The notes beneath the pieces were generated by a model, which had not been told where the DNA came from, ran no database searches, and was given only the letters and a program-made list of their open reading frames with translations. From Shewanella salipaludis (GTDB lineage: Bacteria; Pseudomonadota; Gammaproteobacteria; Enterobacterales; Shewanellaceae), in contig NZ_JAAXYH010000002.1 of NCBI RefSeq assembly GCF_012911865.1, forward strand, positions 1 to 64,000: 64,000 bases of DNA. Direction: 5' to 3'. Made by a program: the position numbers and the translations under genes. Numbering within the stretch: position 1 is the stretch's first letter; every line of letters starts with the position of its first letter. Below are positions 63,626-64,000 of this stretch, in pieces.

Positions 63626-63844
63626 GAACGCCGCAAATACTATAAGTAAGGCGTTAACTTGTAAACCTTAAATTGCCAAACTTGAACCAAATGCTCAGCT
63701 TATGTGCAAAATGTGCTCTTTTCAGCCAACCATTCCCCTTAAACCGGGGGGATAGTGGCTTGCAAATGCAAAAACTACAATACTGTGAGCGACATGCGGA
63801 CTGGTATGATAAAATCTGGTTAACTTCTCATGATATTTGCAGCC

Positions 63845-64000
63845 ATGACTTCGATTCAGATCCCGACATCGTCACTCGCACCTCAGTTCCATTTACCTCC
63901 CCTGTCCCAACCAAACCCGGGATTGAGCTCCTTGCTGCTTGGCCAAGAGCGCATAGTGGATGCTTTTTCCTTGCTGACTCAGGTCAATGGCCAACAACTT
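63845..64000 (+). CDS. Probable Lon-like (YcbZ-type) protease, N-terminal 52 codons
   Basis: An open frame starts at ATG 63845 and runs off the window: MTSIQIPTSSLAPQFHLPPL ... SLLLGQERIVDAFSLLTQV. The GQERIVDAF phrase resembles the entry to the AAA+ domain of Lon-like proteases (compare GQERA in LonB/YcbZ). These lie near fabA in Shewanella. The identity is a suggestion, because the Walker A and the Ser-Lys catalytic residues are outside the window. No strong ribosome binding site is visible. Confidence 0.45.
   Translation, partial: MTSIQIPTSSLAPQFHLPPLSQPNPGLSSLLLGQERIVDAFSLLTQVNGQQL

Larger units (their letters stand above)
63025..63630. repeat. 198-bp direct repeat containing tRNA-Ser
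   Basis: 63025-63222 and 63433-63630 match with two mismatches visible (offset 408). Each block holds a 3' remnant, a terminator and a whole tRNA-Ser gene. Confidence 0.9.

Overview
The window is about 64 kb of a gammaproteobacterial chromosome, most likely Shewanella or a close relative. This rests on gene content and order: rnhA/yafS-like/gloB/mltD, minCDE beside ycgL/ycgN/mltB, rnd-fadD, tamA-tamB, and uvrY-uvrC-pgsA followed by tRNA-Gly-Cys-Leu. Most genes are GC-rich. One block (about 18.0-21.2 kb) is clearly AT-richer and looks acquired. The species cannot be fixed from the sequence alone.

Layout. 0-8 kb: the 3' end of rnhA with a recent 285-bp tandem duplication, a LysR regulator, a YafS-like methyltransferase, gloB, mltD, then a leftward rraA-like/asmA-like/BsuPI-lipoprotein set. 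8-13.2 kb: small genes, ycgN, mltB, ycgL and the minCDE division-site operon. 13.4-18 kb: accessory genes (DUF1772, DUF3465, a divergent LysR/LysE pair, a secreted protein with 16 cysteines, a VOC protein). 18.0-21.1 kb: leftward small genes separated by one well-formed integron attC site and several broken ones, a 7-bp tandem array, a gene fragment and an IS3-like terminus. No integrase gene is in the window, so this looks like a decaying cassette cluster. 21.8-28.6 kb: rnd, fadD, a hydrolase, an exported methyltransferase-like protein, a membrane HExxH protein and tsaB.

28.8-33.6 kb holds a leftward set of glutamine synthetase-like ligase, aldehyde dehydrogenase, iron-type alcohol dehydrogenase and class I amidotransferase. 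Together these fit catabolism of an amino alcohol through gamma-glutamylated intermediates. Next come the trhP-yfhL tRNA hydroxylation pair, a GST, an acetyltransferase, an S9 peptidase, an iron-sulfur fumarase, pabB-nudL, asnS, hrpA, tamA-tamB (outer-membrane assembly and lipid transport), rplY and two cell-wall enzymes (YcbK-like and L,D-transpeptidase).

The right end carries the leftward uvrY-uvrC-pgsA-tRNA(Gly, Cys, Leu) set, a duplicated tRNA-Ser(UGA) gene with four 3'-half tRNA-Ser remnants and four terminator hairpins, and the first 52 codons of a probable Lon-like protease gene. Envelope and peptidoglycan functions recur through the window (mltD, mltB, asmA-like, YcbK, Ldt, tamAB), as do Fe-S and tRNA modification functions.
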